A stretch of 64,000 nucleotides of DNA. Source: Tanypteryx hageni (Eukaryota; Arthropoda; Insecta; Odonata; Petaluridae). Position numbers and translations under genes: made by a program. The first letter of the stretch is position 1. Every line of letters starts with the position of its first letter. Positions 1 to 11,232 of this stretch are shown here, piece after piece. A model generated the notes under the pieces. It was not told where the DNA came from and did not search any database. It saw nothing but the letters and a program-made list of their open reading frames with translations. Location: assembly GCA_028673005.1 (NCBI GenBank), contig CM054114.1, positions 129,724,470 to 129,788,469 of the forward strand, read 5' to 3'.

Positions 1-1300
1 TATATCAGAATATTTTCAAGCTTTTTTTCTCAAGTCATAAAGTTTGCACTATAGTAGATAAGTTTTCAGTTAGCAATTTGTGGAGATTTACCAAATTCAC
101 AGAAATATCTTAAATGATGTGGCTTGTAGGAGTGCTAATAAATAGATAGGTATATATATTTATTAAATAGACTGTAATGCTGATATAAATATATGAAAAC
201 AAAGGTATTCTATAATAAATATTGAATAAAATAACAGCTTCAGAATGAGTATAACTTCATATAAGACGGCGCTATTTCCAACTTATCTCTCCAAAGTTAA
301 GTAATTGCTTCACGGAGTTTTATACATCAAGTAACGCAGCATATCTTATGTTAGGGTCCGCGAGTTAATTCTGTAATTTCATTAAAACGTTCCCAGTTAA
401 AATGTTTTTTTTACATATGGTAAACTGTTGATTAACCGGATCACAAAGAACCTAAACATTTAAAAATTGTAATTTGGATTAAAAAAAATACGGCATTTAC
501 CTAAGTCAATTAACTTGCCCTTCTCTTAGTCTCTTCTTTTTACTATCGTGATATGTGCTTTATTTGTTCAGTGGTGCGCACTATGCCTAAATAGGCATTT
601 GTATCGACCGGTATATCCGGTTAAAGTGGGAGAGGCTCGGTCACGAAGAATCCGGCAAATCGGGAGTTTACTGTTTTTGTATGTATGTATGTATGCATGT
701 GTTGTGTGTGAATTTTTAGCAATAATTTATTGTTAGAGGACACGGTAAGAAAAGTAAGGAGTGGGCGGAGAGGAAAGATGGACTATTCTAATCCTAACTC
801 AGTACGCAGCCGCGGGGCAGGGAGTAAGAGGGGGAGATGGGTAACCCCCTCCTTAATAAACGTTGTACGACGGCATTTGCATGTCGCCTCATTATTTTCC
901 CTTCCACTTCCCTTCTTCAACCTCAAATCTCTCCTTCCTCTCTAGCTGTACCGAGGATGAGACAATATTAGGCTGAGACTGGTCGGGGACGTTTTGTTAT
1001 TCGAAACGTATGCTTTTTAGATCGTAATTAACGAGGTAATAGGCCTCTCGGTCTATCAAGGAGGAAGGAGAGGAGAGAGAGAGAGAGACACTCTCTTGGG
1101 GTAAATTGCCAACGACTTTACGTCCCCTCTCCAGAAACTTTAAGGGTCTTGGCGGACGTAAGGCGGGCTCTTGAAATGTACGGAGTCAGTTACAACGCGT
1201 TTGAGTTTATTGGCCATCCTTGAGGAGCGCTTTGAAGCGTATCACATAATTTTAGAGTGGAAATTTATTTTAAGACGCCTGATTGTAATTTATAAAATTG
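1..1300. other. Intergenic, no gene seen
   Basis: The sequence is AT-rich and shows no coding pattern or repeat boundary that I can support. Two short microsatellites stand out: a (GTAT)n run near 678-695 and a (GA)n run at 1071-1088. Two small open frames between 548 and 945 have no recognisable content. Confidence 0.6.
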
Positions 1301-1503
1301 CTAAAAGTGTTAAATTATGAATGTCACCAGGACAGCAAAAGAACGAATTGGTAAACCGGGTGCGAATGTTAACGGCAAAGTAAAATAAAAATTCTTATAA
1401 CGTATAACCATACTTGCCTTGTGGGGTCTTTCCAATAGATTTTCCAAATGATTATACTCAGTTAATCTCATTATTATTTTAGAATAAATTATTTTTGTAT
1501 TAC

Positions 1504-1560
1504 CACTGATGACAGATACATTGTAGCTGAAATGCGCGTATCGTATAATCATCAGTTTCA
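1504..1560 (+). repeat. Dispersed short motif, copy A (CTGATGA..GAAATGCG)
   Basis: CTGATGAC is followed after a short interval by GCTGAAATGCGCGTAT. The same arrangement recurs at 39780-39835, 50455-50510 and 51340-51400, all on the plus strand, so this is one copy of a short dispersed repeat. Its host element is not identifiable here. Confidence 0.5.
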
Positions 1561-2309
1561 TGTCTACAGGGTTTCTATGTCGAATTAATTCAATATATGT
1601 GTAGGATAATCCTTTTAAAAGATCTAACGTAGATCTTCCTTCGAAATTGAAGTAGCCTTTGTTTCTTCATAATTCGTCGAAGCTCTCAATAACCTATATT
1701 GATCATTTTCCAGTGTCATTTTAAAGAATGGAATAGTGTACTCCAAAAAGGATCTTTCCATTTTCCACTATATGCGGCTTTTCTAACTTCCATTTTTGAT
1801 GTTTTTTATTATGTGACTTTATTATTATGAGAAGCTCACCTCTGTATTTGTATATGGATCAACCTTCTCATATTTCTGAATGTGTTGTTAATTTTGTTTT
1901 TGATCGTCATAGCTTTATTTACAATATTTTTTGCCGAGTCGAAGTCCCCATAAAGGTCATCAACTTTTAAATTTGTGTTTTGCTTAGTCAAACTTCCCAG
2001 AAAGGTCCTAACCTAACGACAAGCAGATAAGCATATTTCCCGAGTTTTTCAAACTTTAAATCAAATAGGAAAAATAATTTGACATATAACTCATAAAAAC
2101 CATTAAAAATTATCAAATGTTTTTCTGCGATAGAATCAAATTCAGAGTTTAAAAACCATGTAAAACATTGATACAATTGTGTTAAAGGGATGATTTATTT
2201 GTGTAAATTTTACAAAACCCCTACCCAGTTGAACTACTGAGAAAATAAGAGGAAGATCGACTCTGCAAATCCGTCATTTTAACTATGAAAAATTAACCGT
2301 CACACAGTG
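1561..2309. other. Intergenic, nothing recognised
   Basis: AT-rich sequence with no supported gene, tandem repeat or transposon end. Confidence 0.6.
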
Positions 2310-2614
2310 CGAGGGTGGTTAAACTACGAACCGCGGACCGCATTAGGTACTAGAGAGCATTTGATGTGATCCGCGAAGCCATTACGGATGTGGGCCGTGG
2401 AATTTCACATGGGTTACTTCATACTAGTTATTAAATGTTATGGCCGAAGAAGTTTTTTCTTTAGCACTTAAAACTAAATAATTTATTAACGATTTTCACC
2501 GATAGAATCCCTCGCAGTTTGTAAAGTTTATTCTGATGTACATTCTAATGGAGTTTGCCTAAGCACTGCGAAATTCTAATGCGGCCCGCTTAAGTAAAAA
2601 CTTTGCCACCTCTG
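2310..2614. mobile_element. hAT-like MITE (305 bp)
   Basis: The left end begins CGAGGGTGGTTAAACTACG. The right end, read on the minus strand, begins CAGAGGTGGCAAAGTTT. Both ends lead into similar subterminal sequence that includes GGACCGCATTAG or GGCCGCATTAG. The left end also resembles the right end of the hAT-like element at 16186-18086 (AAACTACGACCCGCGG), so the two are related non-autonomous elements. There is no coding capacity. The flanking 8-mers do not match, so the target duplication has decayed or the ends are slightly off. Confidence 0.55.
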
Positions 2615-2771
2615 GCTTGCCGTCTTTCCCCCAATGGCGGATACAAATGAGTGAGTGGGGGTAGGATAATTACTCCCCCTAAGGGATATGATCAATCTTC
2701 ATTAAAATATTATCTCAATTAATTTATTTTATATTATAGGCATTCTAGAAATATTTTTCAAATACCAAAGC

Positions 2772-3053
2772 CAATGGTTCTCAACCGGTGCGTCGCGAAG
2801 ATGGTGGGAGGTGTGTCGCCGAAAATTTTAATAACGGCTACATAAAATATAAAGTAAATTTTGTTAAGTAGACTTTTCCTCTTTCTCATGAATAATGTTC
2901 TGCAACAATAAAAATAACACTTAGGCTTAAACTCTTCATTGTTACACATTATTCTTCCTTTTTTAATTCGACGGATTGTAGTGATAAGTGTGTCGCTCAC
3001 GTGAGCGGCGAGCGTCATGTGTGTTGCGATGGAAAAAAGGTTGAGGACCACCG
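2772..3053. mobile_element. hAT-type MITE (282 bp) with near-perfect 8 bp TSD
   Basis: The ends are CAATGGTTCTCAACC and, on the opposite strand, CGGTGGTCCTCAACC, a classic hAT terminal pattern. The flanks are ACCAAAGC (2764-2771) and ACCTAAGC (3054-3061), 7 of 8 identical, which fits the 8 bp target duplication of the hAT superfamily. Both ends continue into similar sequence with GTCGCG and TCGCAAC. There is no transposase remnant, so it is non-autonomous. Confidence 0.8.
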
Positions 3054-3061
3054 ACCTAAGC

Positions 3062-5214
3062 AGTGTAATATTTACGCTGTATATTCATTATAATGAGATG
3101 GTATAATTTTCTATTAATAGTTATAAGTAAATTTATTGGTTTTCTTATTATCCCCCCTAAGCTATGCACCTTGATCCTCCCCTGCTTTGCTGAAGGGTAA
3201 TTTTTCGTCGAACGAATTGAGAGATAGTGTGGGTTTGAAACAGAATCTTTAGATTTACGGGATTAATTTCCCTCTTTGTATGGCACTACTATTTATCTCT
3301 TTGCTGTCCCTTTTAATCGGGTGACAGATATTGCCTTGACCTCTTATTTACTCGAGTAACGCTACTGACACATGGCTTATCATGTATATAGCGGTTTGAA
3401 ATCCGGCCAGCGAAACCCTTCTGACGAAATCGACGTTATCTGCATTGGACGGTTTCCAGCATAACAAAGAGAGATATAAAAATATTGGCCTGCTTACTTG
3501 CAGCTAAAAAGCTACAATTTAAAATGATTTAATTATAATTATCAATGCATCGCCATGCTTGAGATAATGATGAACGCAAATAGTTTTGAAAAGTTATTTG
3601 AAGACACGCATCTGATTTGTCCCAACTTTTTAACGGATATATGTTGGTTCCATCGTCACTTGTATTTATCCTCAAGGTGAGGACGATATATTGTTTTGAG
3701 TAGTCGATATGGTTGAGGGAATTTAGTGGACTAAAAAAACTACGTATTTTTTGTATGACCTTCTGAGAGTCTAGGACATGTGTAATTGGCAAAAATTACC
3801 GGGACAGGAAATTATTTTTATTAATTAAAGAACGAGCTGTAATGGTTTATTATAGGTTTCCATGGGTAGCTTGTTTGAAGCAGCAACCATTAAGAGGGAA
3901 AATAAATGTGATTTCAAAAGAGACTGCCTGAGTCTGTTATCTGTTTGTTCTGATTGCTTTGTTTATTAGAGGTTAGCCATCGAAAGATTCCTTCCAGAGT
4001 TTTTTTTTCGTTTTATAATGATAAGGCTCCTTTTGTCTTAAAACTGGCCTCTTTCTCGCTGCAAGCTGCTTTTACCGACAATGTATGCAGTAAATTGTAT
4101 AATACTTAAAATAACTCAAATTCTCAGTCGTTCGAAAATATTTTGTTTTCTTAAAGTATGTGTTAAAGATATATAAAAATATATTTCTTTTTTCGGTTTA
4201 TCTTAAAGCAAAATTGTTTACTTCAAACGGAGCGTTTATGCTTTTTATATTTCGCAAAAATTTCTGGGAATCCTCTTGAAGTTAAAAATTAAAAACAAAT
4301 CGCAAGGAATTAGAACTTATTGCGAAATATATGTAACAATTATTTATTTAGAAGCATCAATTACATGAGTAAATGATTGGCCATTACAATTCGGCATTCC
4401 CAATAATGGTGTGTAGCGTTAACTAAATATCTCTAAACTTAAAAACAGTAATAACAAGTTGCTTGAAGTAATTGAAAAAAAAGAGTATTCATATATTTAA
4501 TTGCTAATTTAGCAATTTTTTGTATTATAGATTTATATTTAAAAAATCTGTTAAACTTTTTTATATGTAAGTCAACGTGTGAATTACTTTATAATTCATA
4601 CTTTAAAAATTAACCTCGTAATATGACTCCGCGGTGTTTCATAGTTTGAGAGGGAAGTTAGCCTAGTATGTGAAATTTCGCATTAACACGCCTACACGGC
4701 TAATCATTTCGTTAAAGTCAGATTTATGTGTAAGATGGTATAATTATAAAAATATTTTTATTTCCTCATCAACATCGAAGTATTTCTCTACAAAAAAAAC
4801 AAAACTTTTTGCTGCCAGGGATATTAGAGCACAATGTGAACGTAAATATAATAGAATAATATAGATCCTTTTTTCTTACAGCCATAAAGGTAACTGCCGA
4901 AATATCAAGCACTTAACGGTTATAAACATTTAAAAATCCAATTTTCACCATATGCCATTAATTTTTAACTTGGCGCATTTAATGAGAAATTCTAGATTTC
5001 CTCAAAATAATATTGATTCCAGGAGAGTTTCAAGTCTAAATCTTTTACACATTGTTTTTCTCACCTTCCTCTTCAACAAATTTTTCACTAACGAAGGTAA
5101 AAATTTCATTTTGATGTCATCGTCACTAAAACCAACAAAATCTCAGAACATAAAATTCGCACCTCGACGACATAGTCAGCGTATTGATTCATGCGGAAAA
5201 CACCAGACAAACTA
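3062..5214. other. Intergenic, 3' side of torso-like, nothing recognised
   Basis: AT-rich sequence that would contain the 3' untranslated region of torso-like at its right edge. I see no supported gene or repeat. There is no obvious AATAAA-type signal on the minus strand within the first 200 bases past the stop, so the 3' end of the transcript is undefined. Confidence 0.5.
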
Positions 5215-6231
5215 TCACATTGCAGAATCCCAAAGCATCAACCTATTGCGCAAAATCTCTTCGAACCATCTCCGCGTTTCGTTTTGGTGGAACGCTGGCG
5301 ACAATATCTTTAGGTCCAGCTGGAGGAGCGCTTCATCGCCCACGAGATCCGAAATTGCGCGTTTCAGTTGATCATGTTTATGAAGCATCAGAAGGTTCTC
5401 GTATGAGTAGGTGAAATAGAAATAATCGAGCTTCTTCCTGACCCATTCTTTCACCTCCTCGTTGCCGCTGGTGACCTGGATCCTGCCCGTGTGATCCGCG
5501 AACACTGGGGAAAAGACGAAATCCAAGTCGACATCCTTCCACTCGGTCACCTTTTTCTCCAACCGCATCTCTTGGATCTTGTAGTACCTTCTAGTTTCGT
5601 ACACAAAGACTTGGTAGATCAATTCTCCCGTAGCGAAGGAAGATATGTAGTGGGTGCCGAATTTTGCGATGAAACTCTCCACGCTAGTTTCGTCCCCAGG
5701 GACGACCGACGCGGCTTTCTTAGTGGCAGCTTGGGTGAGTTCTGGATGTCTCTCCGAAAGTTCGGGCATGTCCATCCAACCGATCGTCTTCTTCATGACG
5801 AACCTCACCAACACGTAGCCGTACTTACTGCTGACGAAACTTTCGGGGATACCCATCCTTCTCGCCAACGACGCCCTGTCCCAGCTGCTCGTGAAGGCCC
5901 TCCATGGCCTCGGAAGTCCCTCGATGGTGAAGTTGCGGAAGTAAGCCCTCATGAGTTTCTGTGGAGTATCGCAAAACTCTAGATGGAAGTCACCCTCGTG
6001 TCTTAGGGATGAGTTGAACATGGGACGTTCTCCAAACACGTCGTGCGTCTCTTCCGTGATCAACCAGGGCTCCGTATCGTTGGTGGGAAGAACGTGTAGA
6101 TCCATGTGTAAATATCCATAGCCGCTGAATATGTTTAAGGATTCTCCTGCTCGCAGATCGCTGTCATGCGAATGGTCGTATGCTGATCGGACGTTAATCA
6201 AAAGGAACGACAGAAAAACTCTTAAATTCAT
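5215..6231 (-). CDS. tsl: Torso-like, secreted MACPF-domain protein
   Basis: This 338-residue protein is recognised as Torso-like, the arthropod MACPF-fold protein needed for local activation of the receptor tyrosine kinase Torso at the embryo poles and in growth and moulting control. Residues 1-17 look like a signal peptide (hydrophobic LSFLLINV). The MACPF signature FGTHYISSFATGE is at 191-203, with TG where many members have GG. Possible N-glycosylation sites are NDT 51, NSS 73, NFT 100 and NET 317. Only one cysteine is seen, Cys87. Length is close to that of known Torso-like proteins and the acidic-basic C-terminal region ends normally. The frame is uninterrupted with higher GC than its surroundings, so it looks functional. 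The ATG at 6231 is chosen because it starts the signal peptide. No introns break it, so an intron-poor gene or a retrocopy are both possible. Confidence 0.93.
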   Translation of the reverse strand: MNLRVFLSFLLINVRSAYDHSHDSDLRAGESLNIFSGYGYLHMDLHVLPTNDTEPWLITEETHDVFGERPMFNSSLRHEGDFHLEFCDTPQKLMRAYFRNFTIEGLPRPWRAFTSSWDRASLARRMGIPESFVSSKYGYVLVRFVMKKTIGWMDMPELSERHPELTQAATKKAASVVPGDETSVESFIAKFGTHYISSFATGELIYQVFVYETRRYYKIQEMRLEKKVTEWKDVDLDFVFSPVFADHTGRIQVTSGNEEVKEWVRKKLDYFYFTYSYENLLMLHKHDQLKRAISDLVGDEALLQLDLKILSPAFHQNETRRWFEEILRNRLMLWDSAM

Positions 6232-6237
6232 CTTTCA

Positions 6238-6255
6238 GTACCGTGCAGACGGTAC
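6238..6255 (-). promoter_or_regulatory. Short hairpin in torso-like 5' leader
   Basis: A perfect 7 bp inverted repeat GTACCGT / ACGGTAC with a 4-base loop lies 6 bases upstream of the torso-like ATG. If the leader is transcribed, it would place a compact stem next to the start codon. Whether it has any role is inference only. Confidence 0.35.
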
Positions 6256-7098
6256 GTCTAAGCGAAGTAAGCATGTAAAACGACTGGCGTGGGATCATTG
6301 CAGAGAGAGATGCCGAGTGAGAATATTGGAATGGTCTAATGCGATATGATTGGAGGATTAGGTTTCGCGTGAGGTCTCAATGAAGACGGAGGGGAATGGA
6401 GGGAGGCGGAAGTCTGGAGATAAAGAGTTACGAAACGGTTCGGCGTCGCGTTGCGGGAATGCAGTAAAAGGTTGGGAGGAGACGGTCGTTATCTCAGGCT
6501 TCTTACTCATTGGTTCTGATTTTATTCGTTACCATTTTCGTGGTCAAGCGCAACTGTAAGAGGATAGTCCCAGTTTATATGTAATAATAAGCGTACGATA
6601 ATCAGGACTTTGGGTGTAAACAACAGCAAAACATTTCCTAAGCAGTTAAGCTTTTATTTTGTCATAATATAATCTGTGTCCGTATAAATTACCAGATCTG
6701 TTATATCGAGTAAGTCATTCTTTTGCAAGTTTATTTACTCTGACGAGTCTTGACCATTCATACCTAGAGTGAGGACAAATTTTAGATAAAGGAGTTTTAG
6801 TGAATTCGTAAGAATGGTTTAAAGCAAAAAATAGCATATTCGAGATGTCAAAAATTGGAATATCTGATTATGGAAGAGCTCGATGGTATTCCTGAATACG
6901 CAGCTTCTTCTGTGTTACATTTCCATCTTACAGTTACGCAGGGTAGTTTAGTTTTGAAGTACACATACATAGATTAAGAAAAATAACATCGCTTACATAA
7001 TTATGCAATAGAATTATGAATTCCGTAACATTTAAAGTTCATCGTTGCTTTTCAGAGTGGCTTAATCGAGGCGTTTGTTTTTTAGTGAAGTTGTATTA
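6256..7098. other. Upstream region of torso-like
   Basis: This stretch presumably holds the torso-like promoter. The first 250 bases are richer in GC than the rest. I cannot point to a convincing TATA box or initiator, and I see no other gene. Confidence 0.4.
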
Positions 7099-7575
7099 AT
7101 ACTAATAGTAATATAATAATAATAATAATTTTATTCGTCCCAAGACATATACATATATGTATAGGATAAGTCAAGTTGGCTATACAAGTAAGTGAGGATA
7201 GAAAAAAATAAAAAAGAATACAAAACAATTACATGACAAGTAAACATTTAGGTACAATTAATTTAATAAATCAAAAAATTACATCAGCATTTACCCATGA
7301 ATTCATCTATTGAGTAAAAACAATTTTCTACCAGGTATTCTTTCAAAGCCCTTTTAAATAAACAGGGGTTATTAATGCTTTTAATTTTACTTGGTATTTT
7401 ATTATAAAATTTGGATCCTGCAAATGCAGGATTGTGTTTGTACATGTTGAGATTATGAGTAGAGGTCTTAAAATCAAGTGTACCTCTGTTATTGTAATTG
7501 TGTACTTGACTATTAGTTTCCAGATCTAATAAAAATTGGTTATTTACAACAAACGTAATTGCATGAAGCAAGTAG
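7099..7575 (-). pseudogene. LINE 3' end fragment (RT C-terminus plus tail)
   Basis: On the minus strand an open frame of about 95 codons (7284-7571) encodes a pattern typical of the C-terminal end of non-LTR retrotransposon ORF2 proteins: HNYNNRG, then GSKFYNKIPSKIKSI, then FKRALKEYLVENCFYS. After the stop, roughly 170 bases of 3' UTR run into a (TTA)n-type tail at 7100-7130. The reverse transcriptase core is missing, so this is a 5'-truncated dead copy. It looks like a different family from the LINE at 30335-31275. Confidence 0.7.
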
Positions 7576-8500
7576 ATGGAGGGTAAGGTGAGTAATTTTA
7601 TATATATAGTATATTATAATAAGTTTGTCTGTTCTAATTATCAACGAAACTAACAAAAAGCAAATCAGGCTGGCCCGTTTAAATAAATCGTTTGATTCGA
7701 TTGGCAATATATTATATATACCTACTAGTTTAAATAACCGTAAAAATGAAACTATATCAAATTTATTGCTTTTATATGGTTTTTGTTTGCTTTTTAGTTA
7801 GTCCAAAATAGTCGTATCTTACAAATGCTATAATGCAAAATTTTTTCCCCTCCTCCCTTTTCCCTTCCTCTTCTTGCCTCATCTTTCCTTCCCTCCCTCC
7901 ATCCCTTCCCTTATCTTACTGTCTCTCACCTTCCGTCGATTTCCATTTTTCTCTCCATTCCTGACAACACATCTTCAACAATGTATCATTTTAGTTTCTA
8001 AGTAATTTTAAAATAGAAATGAAAATTACGCTGTACCTACCCATTCCCGGTGCTGACTAAAATAGGATAGTCATAGTTTTTACTTTTCGCTTATGGTGTT
8101 GAATATTTCACTGTGTTGACTACAGAGTTATGTACATAAGTAGTACCTTAAAATTTCTCGCATTATCAGTGATAAATGATTTAATTTTATAAGTCCAAAA
8201 TCCGCGGTATAACCATAGAGAACTCTTATGTATGTATTTTTTCCCAAAGCGTTAATATCTTTTCCTTACAAAGGTCCCTTTCAATTTAACGCATCAAAGT
8301 AGCAAGTTAAAATGATAATCTTTTTGGAAACTAACGTAAATTTCAACATTTCACCCGCAAAAAAATTCCAAAGGAATTAATTACCTTTGCGATTTTGGCA
8401 GCGTAAAAAAAAACTGAATCGAACGAGAAGACAAGGTTAGGAAGTCCACGTGTTTAAATCCGCCCGAATAAAGACAATTATCTAACTATCTACCCGCATC
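7576..8500. other. Intergenic with a solo piggyBac-like end
   Basis: GCTGGCCCGTTTAAA near 7671-7687 matches the terminal sequence of the piggyBac-type MITE at 38169-38741, but no partner end or TTAA is visible, so it is at most a decayed end. A pyrimidine-rich stretch lies at about 7845-7935. No gene is seen. Confidence 0.4.
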
Positions 8501-9050
8501 ATGAAACACGTTTGTTGCGACGGAAGGTTTTTTTTCTTCCTTTTCTCCTCCGCTCCTTTTTCACGACCGAACGCGTAACTCCAACGATAACTCCGACGGG
8601 CAAACACAAGTCCGGTCGAAAGGAACGATTTACGCTGCCTCGCAGAATACGCTTTCAGGATTCTTTACGATCGACTCCCTTTATATTCCTCTTTCCCTCG
8701 TATCAATCGAGAATAAAGTCTTCGTCCCTTTTTTTCCCTCCCCTCTTCCTCATGACTTCTCTCCGCTTCCCAACCCCATACTTCTCCACACAAACGACGG
8801 GAGGGGCTGGAGGAGTAAGATTCGAACGGAAATCATAAAACCGTAAAAAAGCCGGATTTTTATTCGCCGTTCGGCTGCCGAAACGCGTATTTCCCCTCCC
8901 TCCTCCTTTTGAGGGAGGTCTTACCGGAAGGATTTGCGGGGTTTCCGGTTTATAACCGATGTGGGACGCGCGCGGGGGAAAAATGGCACATCCGGATGCG
9001 CAACAGATGCGAGGAAGAAATTGGCGCAGCATGCATTTCACTTAAATTTC
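8501..9050. other. CG-richer non-repetitive segment
   Basis: The segment is visibly richer in GC and CpG than its AT-rich flanks and contains no transposon ends. Overlapping open frames on both strands have no recognisable content. It may be an old unique sequence such as a regulatory region or an untranslated exon. Confidence 0.3.
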
Positions 9051-9617
9051 TGCAATCTGCCTGAATATATGTCCGTGATCATTGTTGTTTGTGCCTGTTT
9101 CTCCGTTTATCGGTGTTTTTCGGAATCATCTTCATTTCTTGACGGACCTTTCTCTTTCGAGTCAACTACCCTTCTGCTATCTCGTTTTCCTTCTAGCACG
9201 TCCTTATTCTTGCTTTTTTTCTCAGGTAATGTCCTATCTAGTTCTCCTTCCTGTTTCTTATAATCTGAATAATATAAAGTTACAATATTAATTGTTAAAT
9301 AAATACTTGTTCATGTGCGGAAAATATTTTTATTCCGTTTTTCTCATAGCAATAGTGTGGCTTCCAGACGGCCTTTCAATAAGTCGATGAGACAAGGAGA
9401 ATATAAAGGGAGTGGGAAAGGATACGGTTTCTTAACACGAGGATAGTTTCATTGTGGGTATTGGGGAGAACTTGGCTGTAGGTGGGAAAAAATTCGATAT
9501 ATGTAATGTCACTCGACGCTATTTAGTTATTATTTTAGACATATGAATTATTCAGTGTCGTGTATAATATCAGGTTTTACAAGTGAATACATTTTAAAAC
9601 CATTGACGCCATTTTTA
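9051..9617. other. Intergenic, nothing recognised
   Basis: AT-rich sequence with no supported feature. Confidence 0.5.
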
Positions 9618-9810
9618 TGCATTCTTTACATGAAGCGAACGCATATAGGGGAGGTCGTTTTCATCCGTCCGACCTCATGTTTTAACTCGGGGACCGCCTG
9701 ACGTATTTTGATGAAATTTGGTATTGGGGAGTTTGACTGAAATTTTTCGATCTCAAAGGACGCATTTTGAAACTCTTGTGCACTCCGACATGGAGTACAC
9801 CTTTCCATAC
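9618..9810 (-). repeat. R2 dispersed repeat, short copy
   Basis: Read on the minus strand it begins GGAAAGGTGTACTCC and ends with the ACGACCTCC.TATATGCGTTC segment, the same borders as the longer copy at 16575-17147. It holds only one internal unit containing the TTTTGATGAAATTTGGTAT module (seen on the plus strand near 9700). It has no coding capacity and I cannot assign it to a transposon superfamily. Confidence 0.75.
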
Positions 9811-11232
9811 TTGTTGAGGAAGTCGATATTTTGTGAAAATCGACAATAATAAACTATTAATAATTTTATTCTTTTAAATATTGGACAAGAGATTTTGAGC
9901 ACGCTGTAAGTTCTATTATGTTTTAATTCGCTGTAATTTACTGACAGCAATTAATGTAACGTTGCCACCTGGCATGTAGCCAAACTGCAACTGTTTTTAG
10001 TAAAGTAAATATCTCGTAAAAAATATTACATTTTTGGGAGATATGGATACATTTCCACAATATTTCTATTCCGTGTGATGCCTTGATTAGTTTAGATTCT
10101 GCTCAACTGTTTATCATCTAGAGCAGCGAACAGATGATAAACTGCACAAAAACATCATTTTCAGACATGGACAACAAATTCATGGACGTTCATCAAAATG
10201 GGCAAGAGATACGAAGAAAAAGATCAAGCGGACGGATGGGTTTTGCACCAACACATATTAAATCACGCGAGTGTGTGCGAGAGGTGACCTAAAAATGATT
10301 TAATTCCTCGCGATATCTATAGTTAGCTGCACTCTATTTGCATCATGCAAGAAATGCAACAATTGTGATGATAAAGAGACAGGAATTAATCGAAGGGCGC
10401 AAAACTGTCTTAAAATCTAATTCTGTAAAGCAAAGGATGTTATATTCAACTAACTATTTTAATTAAACACGTAACAAACACCAAGGATCTTGTTCATCAT
10501 ACGCATCTGTATGCATTCAAAAAATTGTAGTTTAATGATAATTCTTGTATCGACAGTAACACTGCTTCGGATTTACCTATATTATACGAGGTTGAGGTTA
10601 GTGGACTAGCTGATGCAATACCGCAGGAAAACGATTTATTTAATTAATTGACAACTTTGCTACCTAATAATTCGATGGACGATCTCTGTGCCACCGTGAT
10701 TCGAGCAGAAGTAACACAAGCCATCGTAACAGATTTTTTACTTCAGATTAATCATCATTGAGCTTAGCTTGACTGAATATCTGTCGGCCAATACTACAGA
10801 AAAATAAATTAAACACATGCTGCTTTTCAAACGAAGGTTTATAAAAGATGTGTCTAGCATAAACGCAGAATAGCCGAGTATCGATACAAATAAACGTCTC
10901 TCTCTCTCTTCTTCTCTTTCTCTCTCTATTTCTTTCTATTTCTCTCATTCTGTTTATGCATGAATATCTATTTAATATCGAATGTTTTATGTATTTATGT
11001 CACTCAAAGTATATACTCATAAGTTATTATTATTGCCATACCTTGCTGACAGTCGAAACTCAAGAACATTAGATTCAAGGGTGATATGCTGTCTTGTAGT
11101 GACAAATTAAAAAAGCGGAAATGTTTTAGAAAACTTCAAAATATTTCGACGAGATACCGTATTGCGAATAAGTGACCAAACGCTTGCATCTCTCTGGCCT
11201 GTCAGATTTATCGTACATGGTCCCCTATGCAG
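9811..11232. other. Intergenic with one small inverted repeat
   Basis: A perfect 11 bp inverted repeat, GTTTATCATCT (10109-10119) and its complement (10132-10142), has a 12-base loop. A (CT)n-rich run lies near 10898-10940. No gene is supported. Confidence 0.5.

Noticed and set aside
1504..1545. Calling a functional hammerhead ribozyme
   Set aside because: CTGATGA and GAAA are present but stem II does not pair in the required register, so only a finding is reported.
5491..5982. 163-codon plus-strand open frame
   Set aside because: It lies antisense within torso-like and has no domain; it is a shadow of the real gene.
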